Positions 23,631 to 33,780 of a DNA stretch of 64,000 nucleotides are shown piece after piece. Position 1 is the stretch's first letter. Each line of letters opens with the position of its first letter. The position numbers and the translations under genes were made by a program. The notes under the pieces are model-generated. The model saw only the letters and a list, made by a program, of their open reading frames with translations. It ran no database searches and was not told the origin of the DNA. The stretch is taken from NCBI GenBank assembly GCA_009193035.1, contig SWDT01000011.1, positions 620,001-684,000 of the forward strand, in the 5' to 3' direction. Source of the stretch: Halicephalobus mephisto. Its lineage: Eukaryota > Nematoda > Chromadorea > Rhabditida > Panagrolaimidae.

Positions 23631-24841
23631 TTAAGCAGAAGCAGGAGTTGTGCTCTTCGGACGGCATCCACGGACTCTTCCTCCAGGGCCTCCTCTAGAT
23701 CCCCCAGGTCCTCCAAAACCTCCAGATTGTCCTCCAGGTCCTCCAAAACCTCCTGATTGTCTTCCAGGTCCTCCAAAACCTCCTGATTGTCCCCCAGGTC
23801 CTCCAAAACCTCCTGATTGTCTTCCAGGTCCTCCGAAACCTCCGGATTGTCTTCCAGGTCCTCCGAAACCTCCAGGAAGTTCGTTTCTGACGGATTCGCT
23901 GGCTCCTTCGATGAGGGCCTTGATGGAATCTTTTTCTTGGGCGAAAGTGATGCTTCCGTCATTTCTGACGGCCTCAATGCTGGCGATCAAAGCTTGAGCT
24001 TCGGCGGACAAGGAGCTGGTAGATGGAGTGGACAAGGGAGTGGGGGGAGTTGGGCGATTATTGAGGGCTTCTTGGACGTCAGAAGGAAGAGAATTTTTGA
24101 AAGCTTCAAGTTTGGCTTTGGCTTCATCCTTGGTTACTGTACTGTTAGGAGAGAAGATTTCTCGGTTAATATTTTCGAATTCAGTTTTCTGTTCATCCGT
24201 CAAGTTAGCAAAAGGAAAATGAGCACCTCCAGGTCCTGCAAAAAGATTTTTTACTTTTTCAAAAGGTGTCCCAAGTCTTCAGGCAGATCCTTCAGAAGGT
24301 CTTTTAGGTCTTATAAATCCTTCTGAGTCTTCATGAAGATCTTTTACGTTTTTCAGGTTTCTCCAAGTTCTTCCAAAAGGTCCTTTCAGACCATATAGGT
24401 CCCTCGAAAGGTCTTTTTAGGTCCTTCAAGGTTCTTTCAGGCCCTATATATCTTTTAAGACCCTCATGGAAGTCTTATAAGACCTTTTGAGTTTTCTAGG
24501 TCTTCTGAAAAGTCCTTTCAAACTATATAGGTCCTTCGAAAGGTCTTTTTAGGTCCTTTCAGGCTCTATGTATCTTTTTAGATCTTCATCAAAGTTCTCC
24601 GAAAAGTCCTTCAGATCTTTCGAAAAATTCTCTAAGACCCTGTAGGTTCTTCAAGTTTTATAAGCGAAAAATTACCGTTTCTGGGCCCGAATCCAGGACC
24701 GGAAGTAAAGTTGCCTTCTTCTGGTCCGAAATCACATTCATCAGCAGATTCAGCTTTATTTTTGTTTTTTTTATTTTGGCCTTTTGCAAAGACAGAAACC
24801 AAAAAAAAAACAAAAATAATAATAACTTTTTTGGAAGCCAT
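23631..24841 (-). CDS. Secreted DUF148 (SXP/RAL-2-like) protein with Gly-rich repeat tail
   Basis: Nematode-specific secreted protein family. Exons 24676-24841 and 23631-24235 join in phase to 255 residues. Residues 1-20 are a signal peptide (MASKKVIIIFVFFLVSVFAKG). After an acidic linker comes an SXP/RAL-2-type helical segment (LTDEQKTEFENINREIF ... KAKLEAFKNSLPSDVQEALNN) and a second helical stretch (SAEAQALIASIEAVRNDG ... DSIKALIEGASESVRN). The tail is six copies of a 10-residue unit (GGFGGPGRQS or GGPGGQS), encoded by a clean 30-bp DNA repeat at 23690-23880. A TTTATT, AATAAA on this strand, lies at 23590, about 40 bp after the stop. The function of the family is poorly known; calcium- or ligand-binding has been proposed for parasite members. 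Confidence 0.7.
24240..24660. repeat. Interspersed AGGTCCTTC(R)AAAGGTC repeat
   Basis: The intron of the DUF148-like gene is made of decayed units such as AGGTCCCTCGAAAGGTCTTTTTAGG, repeated about seven times with phase slippage. Confidence 0.6.
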
Positions 24842-24854
24842 AGTAATCTACAGT

Positions 24855-25110
24855 ATGATTTATTACTTGATAAACTTCATCACAATGACCGTTTTTATAT
24901 TCGCAAATTTGTTCTCGATCATCGTTAATCCGTATCTGGCTCGTTTCGAAGCCCAAAACGAGGCCATTCCGCTCTGGGAACTTCCAAAACATCGGGTTCA
25001 ATTTTTTTGTTCCTTTTTAAAAGTATTAACAAAATAAACAATTTTTTTGATCTTTACAGAACATAAAAAACGTCTCCAGACAGTTTCCGTCTTTGCAGGT
25101 GGTTTTTTAA
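24855..25110 (+). CDS. Possible small membrane protein (63 aa), two exons
   Basis: Unrecognised. Exons 24855-24995 and 25060-25110 would join in phase to 63 residues: an N-terminal hydrophobic stretch (YYLINFITMTVFIFANLFSII), then VNPYLARFEAQNEAIPLWEL, then a basic tail ending QFPSLQVVF. The stop TAA runs directly into AATAAA (25110-25115). Against it: the donor is GTTCAA, the ATG is only 13 bp from the divergent ATG of the DUF148-like gene, and no homologue comes to mind. It may also be an exon of a longer gene. Confidence 0.3.
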
Positions 25111-25174
25111 AATAAACTAGAAATTTAAAAAAAATAAAAAATGTCTGAAACTTAAAATTTTTTAAATAAAAAAT

Positions 25175-25545
25175 TTTCAATTATCGAAAAAGTTCTGATT
25201 TATTGGTTTCAGTATATTCAATATATCGATATATAAAGTTGATATAGATGTATTATATTCAATATATAGATATATCAATATATTAAATATAATATCAAAA
25301 ATATTATATTCAATAATATCAAATTATCGAAAAAGTTCTGATGTATTGGTTTCAGTATATTCAATATACAGACATATAAAGTTGATATAGATGTATTGTA
25401 TTCAATATATCAATATATTAAATATTATATCAAAAATATAATATTCAATAATATCAAACCATCGAAAAAGTTCTGATTTCCCAGATACATTAAATTAATA
25501 TCGATGTATTGTAATATATCGACATGTTAAATGTAATACATTTGA
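25175..25545. repeat. Palindromic-rich TATATCAATATAT repeat, three copies
   Basis: Copies start with ATCGAAAAAGTTCTGAT near 25182, 25327 and 25462; each continues with ATTCAATATATCGATATAT-like sequence capable of forming hairpins. Upstream of the C-type lectin gene. Confidence 0.65.
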
Positions 25546-25755
25546 TGCATTGGAGTTTTTTAATGTATCTTTTTTGTGTGGTATTGTGATTTCGAAATAT
25601 CACGCGGAATTTTTTGGAAAAAAGAGCTTTCCAAAGAAGGCAGAAATAAACAAATCTTGAGCAGCTGTTCTCTCCAAAAAACGAAAGAACAAAAAAGAAT
25701 GTTTATTGCATCGTCCATTTTCCAACTTTCTGGTCGATTTCTGTTTTTTTCAAAG

Positions 25756-27552
25756 ATGAGTAGGTTACCAGTTATCCAGATATGCTTCTACAGTATCCTT
25801 ATGACGTTCATTTTTGGATGGGTTGATGGAAGTGTCGATGTCACTCTTCCTCCACGAAGAGGTAAGAATTGAAATTTTTTAAGTTTTTAAAAATTCAAAT
25901 TTCCCGCCAAAATTCAAATTTCGCGCCAAATCTTAAACTTTTCCTAAATTTAAAATTTCCCGCCAAATTTTAATTTTTTCGAAATTCAAATTTTCCGCCA
26001 AGTAAAAAATTTTAAACTTTCGCCAAATTTTAATTTTTCCTAAATTCAAATTTCGCGCCAAAATTTAAATTTCGCGCCAAATCTTAAACTTTTCCTAAAT
26101 TTCAAATTTCCCGCCAAATTTTAATTTTTTCGAAATTTCAAATTTTCCACCAAGTTAAAAAATTCATTTAAGTTTTAAATTTTTCGACAAATTTTAATTT
26201 TTCGTAAATTCAAATTTCCCGCCAAATCTTAAACTTTTCCTAAATTCAAATTTCGCGCCAAATTTTAATTTTTAGATTGCCCGAGGAACTGGACTCGTTA
26301 TGAGAGAACGAAATCTTGCTTCTGGATAAATGAACAAAGACTCAAGTGGACAGAAGCCGAACGTTACTGTCAGAAGCTCGGAGGTCATCTGGCTTCTGTA
26401 GCAGATGAATATGAAAATATTTTCCTTTTTGATTTCGGAAAAAAAGCGAATCTGACAGTTCCTACAGTATGGCTTGGAAAAGTTATCCGACTTGCCAAAA
26501 ACGGAGCCTATGACTGGCACGACGGATCTGCTGGAAGATATGGAGCCGGATTCCGAGGTGGTATGATTGTCTTTGCCCTCTTTCTCTTTTAAATCAAATC
26601 TCTGTAAAATTTTCCAGAATCCACTAGAAAATTCCAAAATTTCGAAATCATTTAAAAATTAAAAAATTAAAAATTTCTTTAAAATTCAAAAATTCGTGTC
26701 GGGACCATTTTGTTAAAAAAATTAATTTTTTACAGTAACCTGAAATGAAATCGAAATTCAGAAGTTCCAAAACTCCAAAAATTCGTGTCAAGATTATTTT
26801 GTGGAAAAATTTATTTTTAATTTTCTACAGTAATCTGAAATTGAAAATTTTAAAGTTCAAAAATTCGTGTCAGGACCAATTTGTGGAAAAATTTATTTTC
26901 AATTTTCTACAGTAACCTGAAATAAAATCGAAAATTTTAAAGTTCAAAAATTCGTGTCAGGACCATTTTGTGGAAAAATTTATTTTCAATTTTCTACAGT
27001 ACTCTGAAATGAAATCGAAAATAAATTTTCAAAACGGTCCTGACACGAATTTTTTGAATTTTAGCATTTTGAATAATTTTTTATTTGAGAGAAAGGGGGT
27101 AATACTGTTTGAATCTTTACTGAACGTTGCAGAACCTCCCTCAGGCAGTAATATTTGCCTCACGATGTGGCTTGACCTGGAGCGGCCCGAGGGTTCCTGG
27201 AACGAATGGGACTGTAATTACGCCGCTGGATATTCGAGCATTTGTAAGAAAAGTTTTCGAAGGAGTCCCCAACAGGTCACTGTTCCTGCTGTTGTCGAAG
27301 GTTGTTGATTTTTCTCATTCAGTCATTTGAGTGGATCAAGTGGGATATATTTAATCCTTTGTTGCATAATTTTCAGGCCAGCAGAACAACCAGACGACCA
27401 ACAGACCTCCTCAACATGCTTCTAAACGTTGTTGCATCAACTGCCAAGTAAAATGTGCCGTCCACGAACGCTGCATCCCGGACGACCTCAACTGTCTCAT
27501 CAACCCCTGCAACGGGACCGCCCCCGGCTGGTGTCTCCCCATCCCCACCTAA
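25756..27552 (+). CDS. Secreted C-type lectin (single CTLD) with Cys-rich tail
   Basis: Exons 25756-25861, 26276-26560 (or 26557), 27133-27243 and 27377-27552 join in phase to about 225 residues. Signal peptide at residues 1-25 (IQICFYSILMTFIFGWVDG). The CTLD runs from DCPRNWTRYERTKSCFW through WTEAERYCQKLGGHLASVADEYEN, VWLGKV, the EPP position of the usual EPN/QPD sugar motif, WNEWDC and YSSIC. The last CTLD cysteine is rebuilt across the splice at 27243/27377, which supports that join. A second Cys-rich segment follows (CCINCQVKC ... CIPDDLNC). EPP instead of EPN makes mannose-type binding uncertain. Nematode lectins of this type are typically secreted by intestine or epidermis and many respond to infection; nothing in the sequence shows that here. 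Start taken at the ATG giving the best signal peptide; an in-frame ATG also occurs at 25699. Confidence 0.8.
25880..26265. repeat. AAATTTCCCGCCAAATTTTAA array in lectin intron
   Basis: About eight copies of AAATTTCSCGCCAAA separated by TTAAACTTTTCCTAAATTC. Confidence 0.7.
26690..27060. repeat. ~90-bp repeat carrying AATTCGTGTCAGGACC
   Basis: Four copies in the lectin intron, each with AAAAATTCGTGTCAGGACC, TTTGTGGAAAAATTTATTTT and TTTTCTACAGTAACCTGAAA. At the 3' end the GGTCC(T)GACACGAATT word appears in the opposite orientation. Confidence 0.75.
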
Positions 27553-27599
27553 TTAGGCGAAAAATAATTAAAAGATCAGCAATAAGTTCACAAATAAGA

Positions 27600-28200
27600 A
27601 AAAATTAAGCACAATTCGCGGCAGGACCGGCGTTTTTCTAAAACCATGTTTCAAAAAGTGGTCTCGACACGACTGTGCCTGATTGTCAGGGAACCCTCTC
27701 GCGTCGTTCCTTTCAGCAATTTCGTTACCGTTTTTTCCAAAACATGTTAATATTGTCGGTTTTGTCACGTATGCCGTTTTCATTTTGTTGTTTCTTTGGC
27801 TTTTTCCTTGAAGGCATGTTCCAAAACGGTCCCAACGCGCGCGTGCCTGATTGTCAGGGAACCCTCTCGCACGTCCTTGCATTTCGCAATTTCTTTGATT
27901 TTACCTAAAGTCGCGTTTCAAAATGACGGTTTTGACGAATCTTCTCATTCTGTAAATTTTTCCTTTTCCTGAGGGCATATTGCGAGTGATGATCCTGACA
28001 TATGCCTGATTACCAGGAATTTTCTGTTTTTTCATTTGCTGGTTTCAATTTTTTAAAAACATTTTCAAAGTGGTCCTGACGCGACTGTTTCCTGGTTATC
28101 AGGTACTGTTCACGCAAATTTTCATTAAGCGGTTTTTCCTGCGGGCATGTTTCAGTTGTGGTCCTGACACGAATGATGCTTGATTTTGTTATTTGTTGCT
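27600..28200. repeat. Intergenic array with GGTCCTGACACGA and palindromic CCTGATTATCAGG words
   Basis: Four to five diverged copies of a 80-170-bp unit downstream of the lectin. Each pairs a GGTCYYGACRCGA word with TGCCTGATTGTCAGGGAACC or a decayed version of it. No coding potential. Confidence 0.65.
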
Positions 28201-31200
28201 TTAGTGATCTTTTAAAAATCCGAATTAACGGTCAATCCGCAAAACCACATTTAAATGGTCTCAATCAAATCTTCCCAATACTTTATTATTTTCCAATTTT
28301 ACCAATTAAATAGGAAAGAGAGTTAATAAATCTAAATTCATTACTCATACTTGTTTTGGTTTACGGAAAGAATCATGGAAATAAATCAAAACAGATTCCA
28401 TTTCATGTTTTATTCATTTGTTTATTTTGCAACAATTTGAAAGTTTTTCATTGTTTATTTTTGGACTTTGGCACCGGTTCAAAATTCACTGAAAAAATAA
28501 AATTTCGAGGGATCCGAATCTGAAAAAGTTCGATTTTACAGTAATCCAGGTTACTGTAAGTTTTATTTTAAATAAATAATTAAATTTTTATTTTCATGAA
28601 AATCGGGATTTTTGAACTTTTTATAATTTTAAAAATATTAAATTTATTTTTGTTTTTTTAATGAGGAAATTAAAATAATTTTTGTCAAAATTTTTCTGTT
28701 ACAAACAACTTTCAAGTTTTGGCTTTCTGTTCCCAAATTTGTTTGATTCACTCCCGACGAAAAGTAAGAATCTATCGTGTTTCGAAAAATTTTATTTTTA
28801 CGGTATTAATGTTATTTGGAATCCAGTGGAAGTTTTTCAAGCAAAAATTTAAAATTGAAATTTTCTAAAAAGTTCCGAAATTTCGTATAAACTGAAAAAA
28901 TTCATTTTTTATTTTTAAAATAAAATTTTTCAAAAATTTATTATTTTTATAAAATTGTTTAAAAACGAATTTCTGGTTTCTACAGTAACTTAATTCTGAA
29001 ATAAATCCGAATTCTGGAATTTTCTGAAAAGTTCCGAAATTTCGTATAAAATAAAAAAATTCATTTTTTTAAAATAAAATTTTTCGATAATAAAAAATTT
29101 CAGTTATTTAATTTTAATAAAAAATAAATTATCGAAATTTATTTAATATTTTATTGCAATTTAAAAAACAACTTTTCCGAAACATACTGTATTTGACTTT
29201 TTTGTTCGATCCCTCTGGCTTGAGTACCGTAATCCACCAAGTTATTTTTGAAAATAAATTTTTACAGTTAAAGAATTTTAAATAAATTAAAATTTTATGT
29301 AAATTGGAAAAATACAAAAGATCGATAAAAAGAAAAAGAGGGAAATCCAGACCTGAAAGCTTTTGTCGGAAATATTTGCTCATGGGTATCAGTTTTCATC
29401 GGCCAGGACAGAGAAATCGATTTTGGTCCTCGGCAAAATCCAAACGGTAAGGAAACTTGGTCAATCCAATCAGGAAAAACTGGCAAGACAATTGTCGAAA
29501 AAAAAACAAAATTGGTCCGAGTGTTAATCCGGCTTTTTTGGTCCTGCGGTTTTCTTTGATTTGCCGATCGGAAAATTTCAAAAAAAATGTTTATATAAAA
29601 ATTAAAAAAAAAAATAAACTTAAAATCATCCGGAAATTGCGCAATTTTGATTGAAAGAGGAAAGTCTGGCGAAAAAGCAAAGTTGGTCGAATAGTTACAG
29701 TATCCTGAGCAAACAAGTGCCCGCCTCGGGGCACGGACCGGCATTGGCCAGTCATTCCTGCTTCAAGAACAAATTTCGTTTTCGATTTTTATTTTAAAAA
29801 TATTTTTTGACAGAAATGATGACAACGTCAAATTCTAGTCCGACAGACCTGGTAGGTTTCAGTTTCGCCTCTTTCTGCCCTCCTCCGATATCCACTGAAA
29901 GTCCATCCGCTTGTTCGCGATACCGGTCGAATTCGAAACCTTGCCTCTCAAATAACCGTAAATTCATACTCACGAGGACACGCGCTACTCTTCTTTCTTC
30001 CTCCTTCATTCCCGGACCTTCAATCGACGCCGTTCTGGATTCGATAATTACAAAAATACATCAAATTTAAAAAATTTTAAAAAACTTTAAAATCAAACGT
30101 CGCAAAAATTGGATTACGGTAGAACCGAGGACGGAACCAATGAAGTCGTCCGAAATCGTACTGTAGAGTGGATTTAAAAAAAATTTCCCTAAAATTTTGA
30201 GAAATTCCAAATCACTTTGGCGAAATGTTCGAAAAAGCAATTTTCCGTTCGAGACCCGTTCAATGAATTTCGATTTTTCAAACATGAAAATTTCGATTCA
30301 AATTTTGTTATTTTTAATTAATTTTTATATTTTTGGGATCCTTAAGAATTCCTCTACAATATTTTGTAAGTTTTTATATAAAAACATCGAAAATTAACAT
30401 AATTTTAATCAAAATCAAAAAATGTTTTAAATACTAAAATTTCGATTAAAATTTCACTATTTTTCGTGTTTTTTTACATTTTTGAAATCTCTAGGACTTT
30501 TTCTACAATATTATGAAAGTTTTTATATAAAAAAACAAAAATTAACATAATTTTGAGCAAAATTAAGAAATGTTTTAAATGCTAAAATTTCGATCCAAAT
30601 TTTACTATTTTTCGTGTTTTTTTACATTTTTTAAATCTCTAGGAAATTTTCTACAAGTTTTTATATAAAAATATCTGAAAAATTAAGTAATTTTTAAATA
30701 AAATTTAAAATTTAAAAAAGTGGAAATTACTCAACGGGTCCCGAACGGAAAATTTTTTTGTTGAGAATCCAGAGTTGGCTGTTTTCTTTAATCGTACTGT
30801 ATTGGCTTAAATAAGTCCAAGTTGCTCAACTGATCCACTGGTGTTTTGGATATTCCCTAAGAGGTGAGGAGTATGTTTGGACACTCGAAAGCTGCCAAGC
30901 CACTCAAGTATTGTCCCCGTGTTTGGACAAGCTGGTCCGTGTCCATTCACCCGGTATCCCAGCGGGAATCGGGGTCTCTTGACCTTGCTTTCCACAACTT
31001 TTCAAAACATCCTTAACTTTAAAAATTAAAAAAATTAGAAAATTTAGAAATTAAGTTTTTGGAAATTTAAAATCTTTGAAAATTAAAAAAATTAGAAAAT
31101 TAAAAATTCTTAAAAATTAAGAAATTTTAGAAATCTTTGAAAATTAAAATAGTTAAAAAATTTTAGAAAATTTAGAAATTACTGAAATCTATGGAAAATA

Positions 31201-31440
31201 AAAAATTTATAAAATTAGAAATTTCTGAAATCTATGAAATTTAAAAAATTTTAAAAAATTAGAAATTTCTAAAATCTATGGAAATTAAAAAATTTTAGAA
31301 AATTAAAAATTTCTGAAATTATGAAAATTTAAAAATTTTTGAAAATTAGAAATTTCTGAAATCTATGGAAATTTAGAAATTAAAAATTTTTTTCATGTTA
31401 GGATTTGATTGCGCAATTTGGTCTTCTGAAAAACGAAATC
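28200..31440. other. Long intergenic stretch with no confident gene
   Basis: Mostly AT-rich with decayed repeats (30400-30660 and 31020-31390 carry local repeats of TTTTTATATAAAAA and AATTAGAAATTTCTGAAATC). Two GC-richer islands, 29400-29560 and 30790-31010, contain open frames on the minus strand that I cannot link to any family or splice chain. Confidence 0.4.
29794..30028 (-). CDS. Possible orphan exon
   Basis: Minus-strand frame with coding-like codon use: about 75 residues including MKEEERRVARVLVSMN and RQGFEFDRYREQADGLSVD, ending at a stop. A plausible acceptor (aatccag) precedes it near 30029. No upstream exon could be joined with confidence, so this may be the last exon of an unrecognised gene or a decayed remnant. 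Confidence 0.25.
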
Positions 31441-31471
31441 TGATCATTTTTCTGAAACAAGAAGTGTAAAA

Positions 31472-31501
31472 ATGGAAGACTGCAAATTAGGGGGCAATAC
31501 G
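31472..31501 (+). CDS. eya-1: Candidate first coding exon of the eya homologue
   Basis: ATG plus nine codons (MEDCKLGGNT) end exactly at a GTAAGC donor and match the phase of the 33777 acceptor. The intron would be 2.3 kb. This is a phase-and-signal argument only; another first exon is possible. Confidence 0.35.
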
Positions 31502-31639
31502 GTAAGCTCTGACTGCGCTAATTGGCTCAAGCTTGCTCGTCTTGACAGGAACAGATTGTTTTGGTTTGGATCCCCTTGTCCAGATTATCCTTTCCGTCAA
31601 ATAATGAGATTCATCTAGGTTGTTTGAATATCAATTTTT

Positions 31640-31965
31640 AGTTTGAACAACATTAGGATTTCTTAAAATTTTTCGAATTTATTTAAAATTTAAAAAATAT
31701 TTTTAAATTTATTTAAAAAAATATTTTTCGAATTTATTTAAAATTTTAAAAATATTTTTAAATTTATTTAAAAAAATATTTTTCGAATTTGTTTAAAATT
31801 TAAAAAATATTTTTAAATTTATTTAAAAAAATATTTTTCGAATTTATTTAAAATTTTAAAAATATTTTTAAATTTATTTAAAAAAATATTTTTCGAATTT
31901 ATTTAAAATTTAAAAAATATTTTTAAATTTATTTAAAAAAATATTTCTCGAGTTTTAAAAGTTTT
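31640..31965. repeat. ~56-bp tandem repeat, about five and a half copies
   Basis: Unit AATTTATTTAAAATTTTAAAAA plus ATATTTTTAAATTTATTTAAAAAA with a single TTTTTCGAA landmark per unit; very homogeneous. Confidence 0.8.
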
Positions 31966-31999
31966 TATAAAATTTTAAAAATTCGTTTTGTGACAATTT

Positions 32000-32490
32000 C
32001 CACGAAAAATGTTAATTTTTAAATTTGTTAGAAAAAATTAAAATTTTTGGGAAATGTTCATTTTTAATTTTGTTAAAAAAATTTAAATTTCGAATAATTT
32101 TTTAAAGATTTTCGGAAATTGGATTTTTGAAAAATGCTTATTTTTAATTTTATTAGAAAAAATTTAAATTTTTGGAAAATTTTCATTTTTAATTTTGTTA
32201 AAAAAAATTAAAATTTCGAATAATTTTTTAAAGATTTTCGGAAATTGGATTTTCGGAAAATGTTAATTTTTAAATTTGTTAGAAAAAATTTAAATTTCGA
32301 ATAATTTTTTAAAGATTTTCGGAAATTGGATTTTTGGAAAATGTTCATTTTTAATTTTATTAGAAAAAACTTAAATTTTTGGAAAATTTTCATTTTTAAT
32401 TTTGTTAAAAAAAATTAAAATTTCGAATAATTTTTTAAAGATTTTCGGAAATTGGATTTTTGAAAAATGTTCATTTTTAATTTTTGTAAT
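32000..32490. repeat. ~120-bp tandem repeat with AAAGATTTTCGGAAATTGGATTTT
   Basis: Four copies of TTTTTTAAAGATTTTCGG at about 32099, 32225, 32307 and 32433, with GTTCATTTTTAATTTTRTTAG between them. Confidence 0.75.
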
Positions 32491-32670
32491 AATGATTCGT
32501 TGACCACAGTCGAGACCCAGAAGCAGCTGCCGGTTGAGAAAGGATAAGGTTTCATCTTTGTGGTGCTTTCATCTCCGGAATCACCCCTCGGAAAGAGTTT
32601 GAAGACAAATCGATAATTGCCAACGATGGGAGAATTAGTTTTGACTTCAAAGAAGATCCAGGAAACCAAG
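32490..32670 (-). pseudogene. Coding-like island, possible orphan exon or gene fragment
   Basis: A minus-strand frame with non-repetitive, coding-like sequence (words VKTNSPIVGNYRFVFKLF and PYPFSTGSCFWVSTVVN) sits between repeat arrays and runs into the array at 32490 without a stop. No start or splice partners were found. I do not recognise a family. Confidence 0.3.
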
Positions 32671-32999
32671 GCAATTAGGGTATTAGGCCATTTTTATTTT
32701 TGACAAAATGGCCAGGTGCCAGTCCTACCCCATGCCGATCCGATATTTGCTCAGTTTTGTTTGTGTCATTGGCCATCCATCTGTTCTGTCCAACAAAGTT
32801 GATATTACTCGAAAAAATGAGTCGACTCCGCCCCCGGAGAATCCTGCGCGACCCGCCCTTCTAAGATTGTAATTTGAGCTTTTTTGTCATTTTTCGCGAA
32901 AACGTGTCCTCTACAGTCTCACCTTTCTGTAAATCTTTGTGTTAAATCCCTCATGAAAGTTTCGATATCCGTTTACAGAGATCAGTTTCCGATTTCCTC

Positions 33000-33780
33000 T
33001 TTTTCGAAAATCGGTCCCGGCACGAACTGTACAAAAAACTCGAATTTACCAAAAATCGGTCTTATCACGAATAATAAATTTAAAAAAGTCGATTTTCTTC
33101 GACACTGGTCCCATCATAAATAATAAAAAATCACTTTTTTCGAAAATCGGTCCCGGCACGAATTGTAAAAAATCGAGATTTATTGAAAATTGGTCTCGGC
33201 ACGAACTGTACAAAAAACTCGAATTTACCAAAAATCGGTCTTATCACGAATAATAAATTTAAAAAAGTCGATTTTCTTCGACACTGGTCCCATCATAAAT
33301 AATAAAAAATCACGTTTTTCGGAAACTGGTCCCGGCACGAATTGCAAAAAATCGAGATTTATTGAAAATTGGTCCCGGCACGAACTGTACAAAAAACTCG
33401 AATTTACCAAAAATCGGTCCTATCACGAAAAATAAATTTAAAAAAGTCGATTTTCTTCAACACTGGTCCCATCACGAATAATAAAAAATCACTTTTTTCG
33501 AAAACTGGTCCCGGCACGAATTGTAAAAAAAATTAAAATTACCAAAAATCGGTCTCGTCGCGAATTGTAAAAAATCGAGATATATTGAACATTGATCCTA
33601 TTGTGAATTACAAAAAATCTTTTTAGACGTTTTTCCACAATGAATTTAATTTTAAAAATTTAATTTTTTATGAAAAATTGATTCTACCATAAGTTATAAA
33701 AAGTTCTTGAAAACTGATCCCGACACGAATTTAAAAATTTTCTTTTGTCGAAAATTGATCCCGACACGAATTTTAGGGCA
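33000..33780. repeat. ~179-bp tandem repeat carrying GGTCCCGGCACGAATTG
   Basis: Three near-identical copies from about 33010, 33189 and 33367, then decayed copies to 33780. Each unit contains several GGTCCCGGCACGAA or GGTCTTATCACGAA words about 45-60 bp apart, so there is a nested smaller period. It ends at the acceptor of the main eya exon. Confidence 0.85.

Noticed and set aside
23650..23997. Plus-strand Pro-rich frame resembling collagen
   Set aside because: It is the complement of the Gly-rich repeat of the minus-strand secreted protein, which has a signal peptide and valid splicing.
29295..29744. 149-codon minus-strand open frame
   Set aside because: Composition is Phe/Ser/Ile-rich with AT-run segments. 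No splice partner or recognisable motif, so it is treated as chance.
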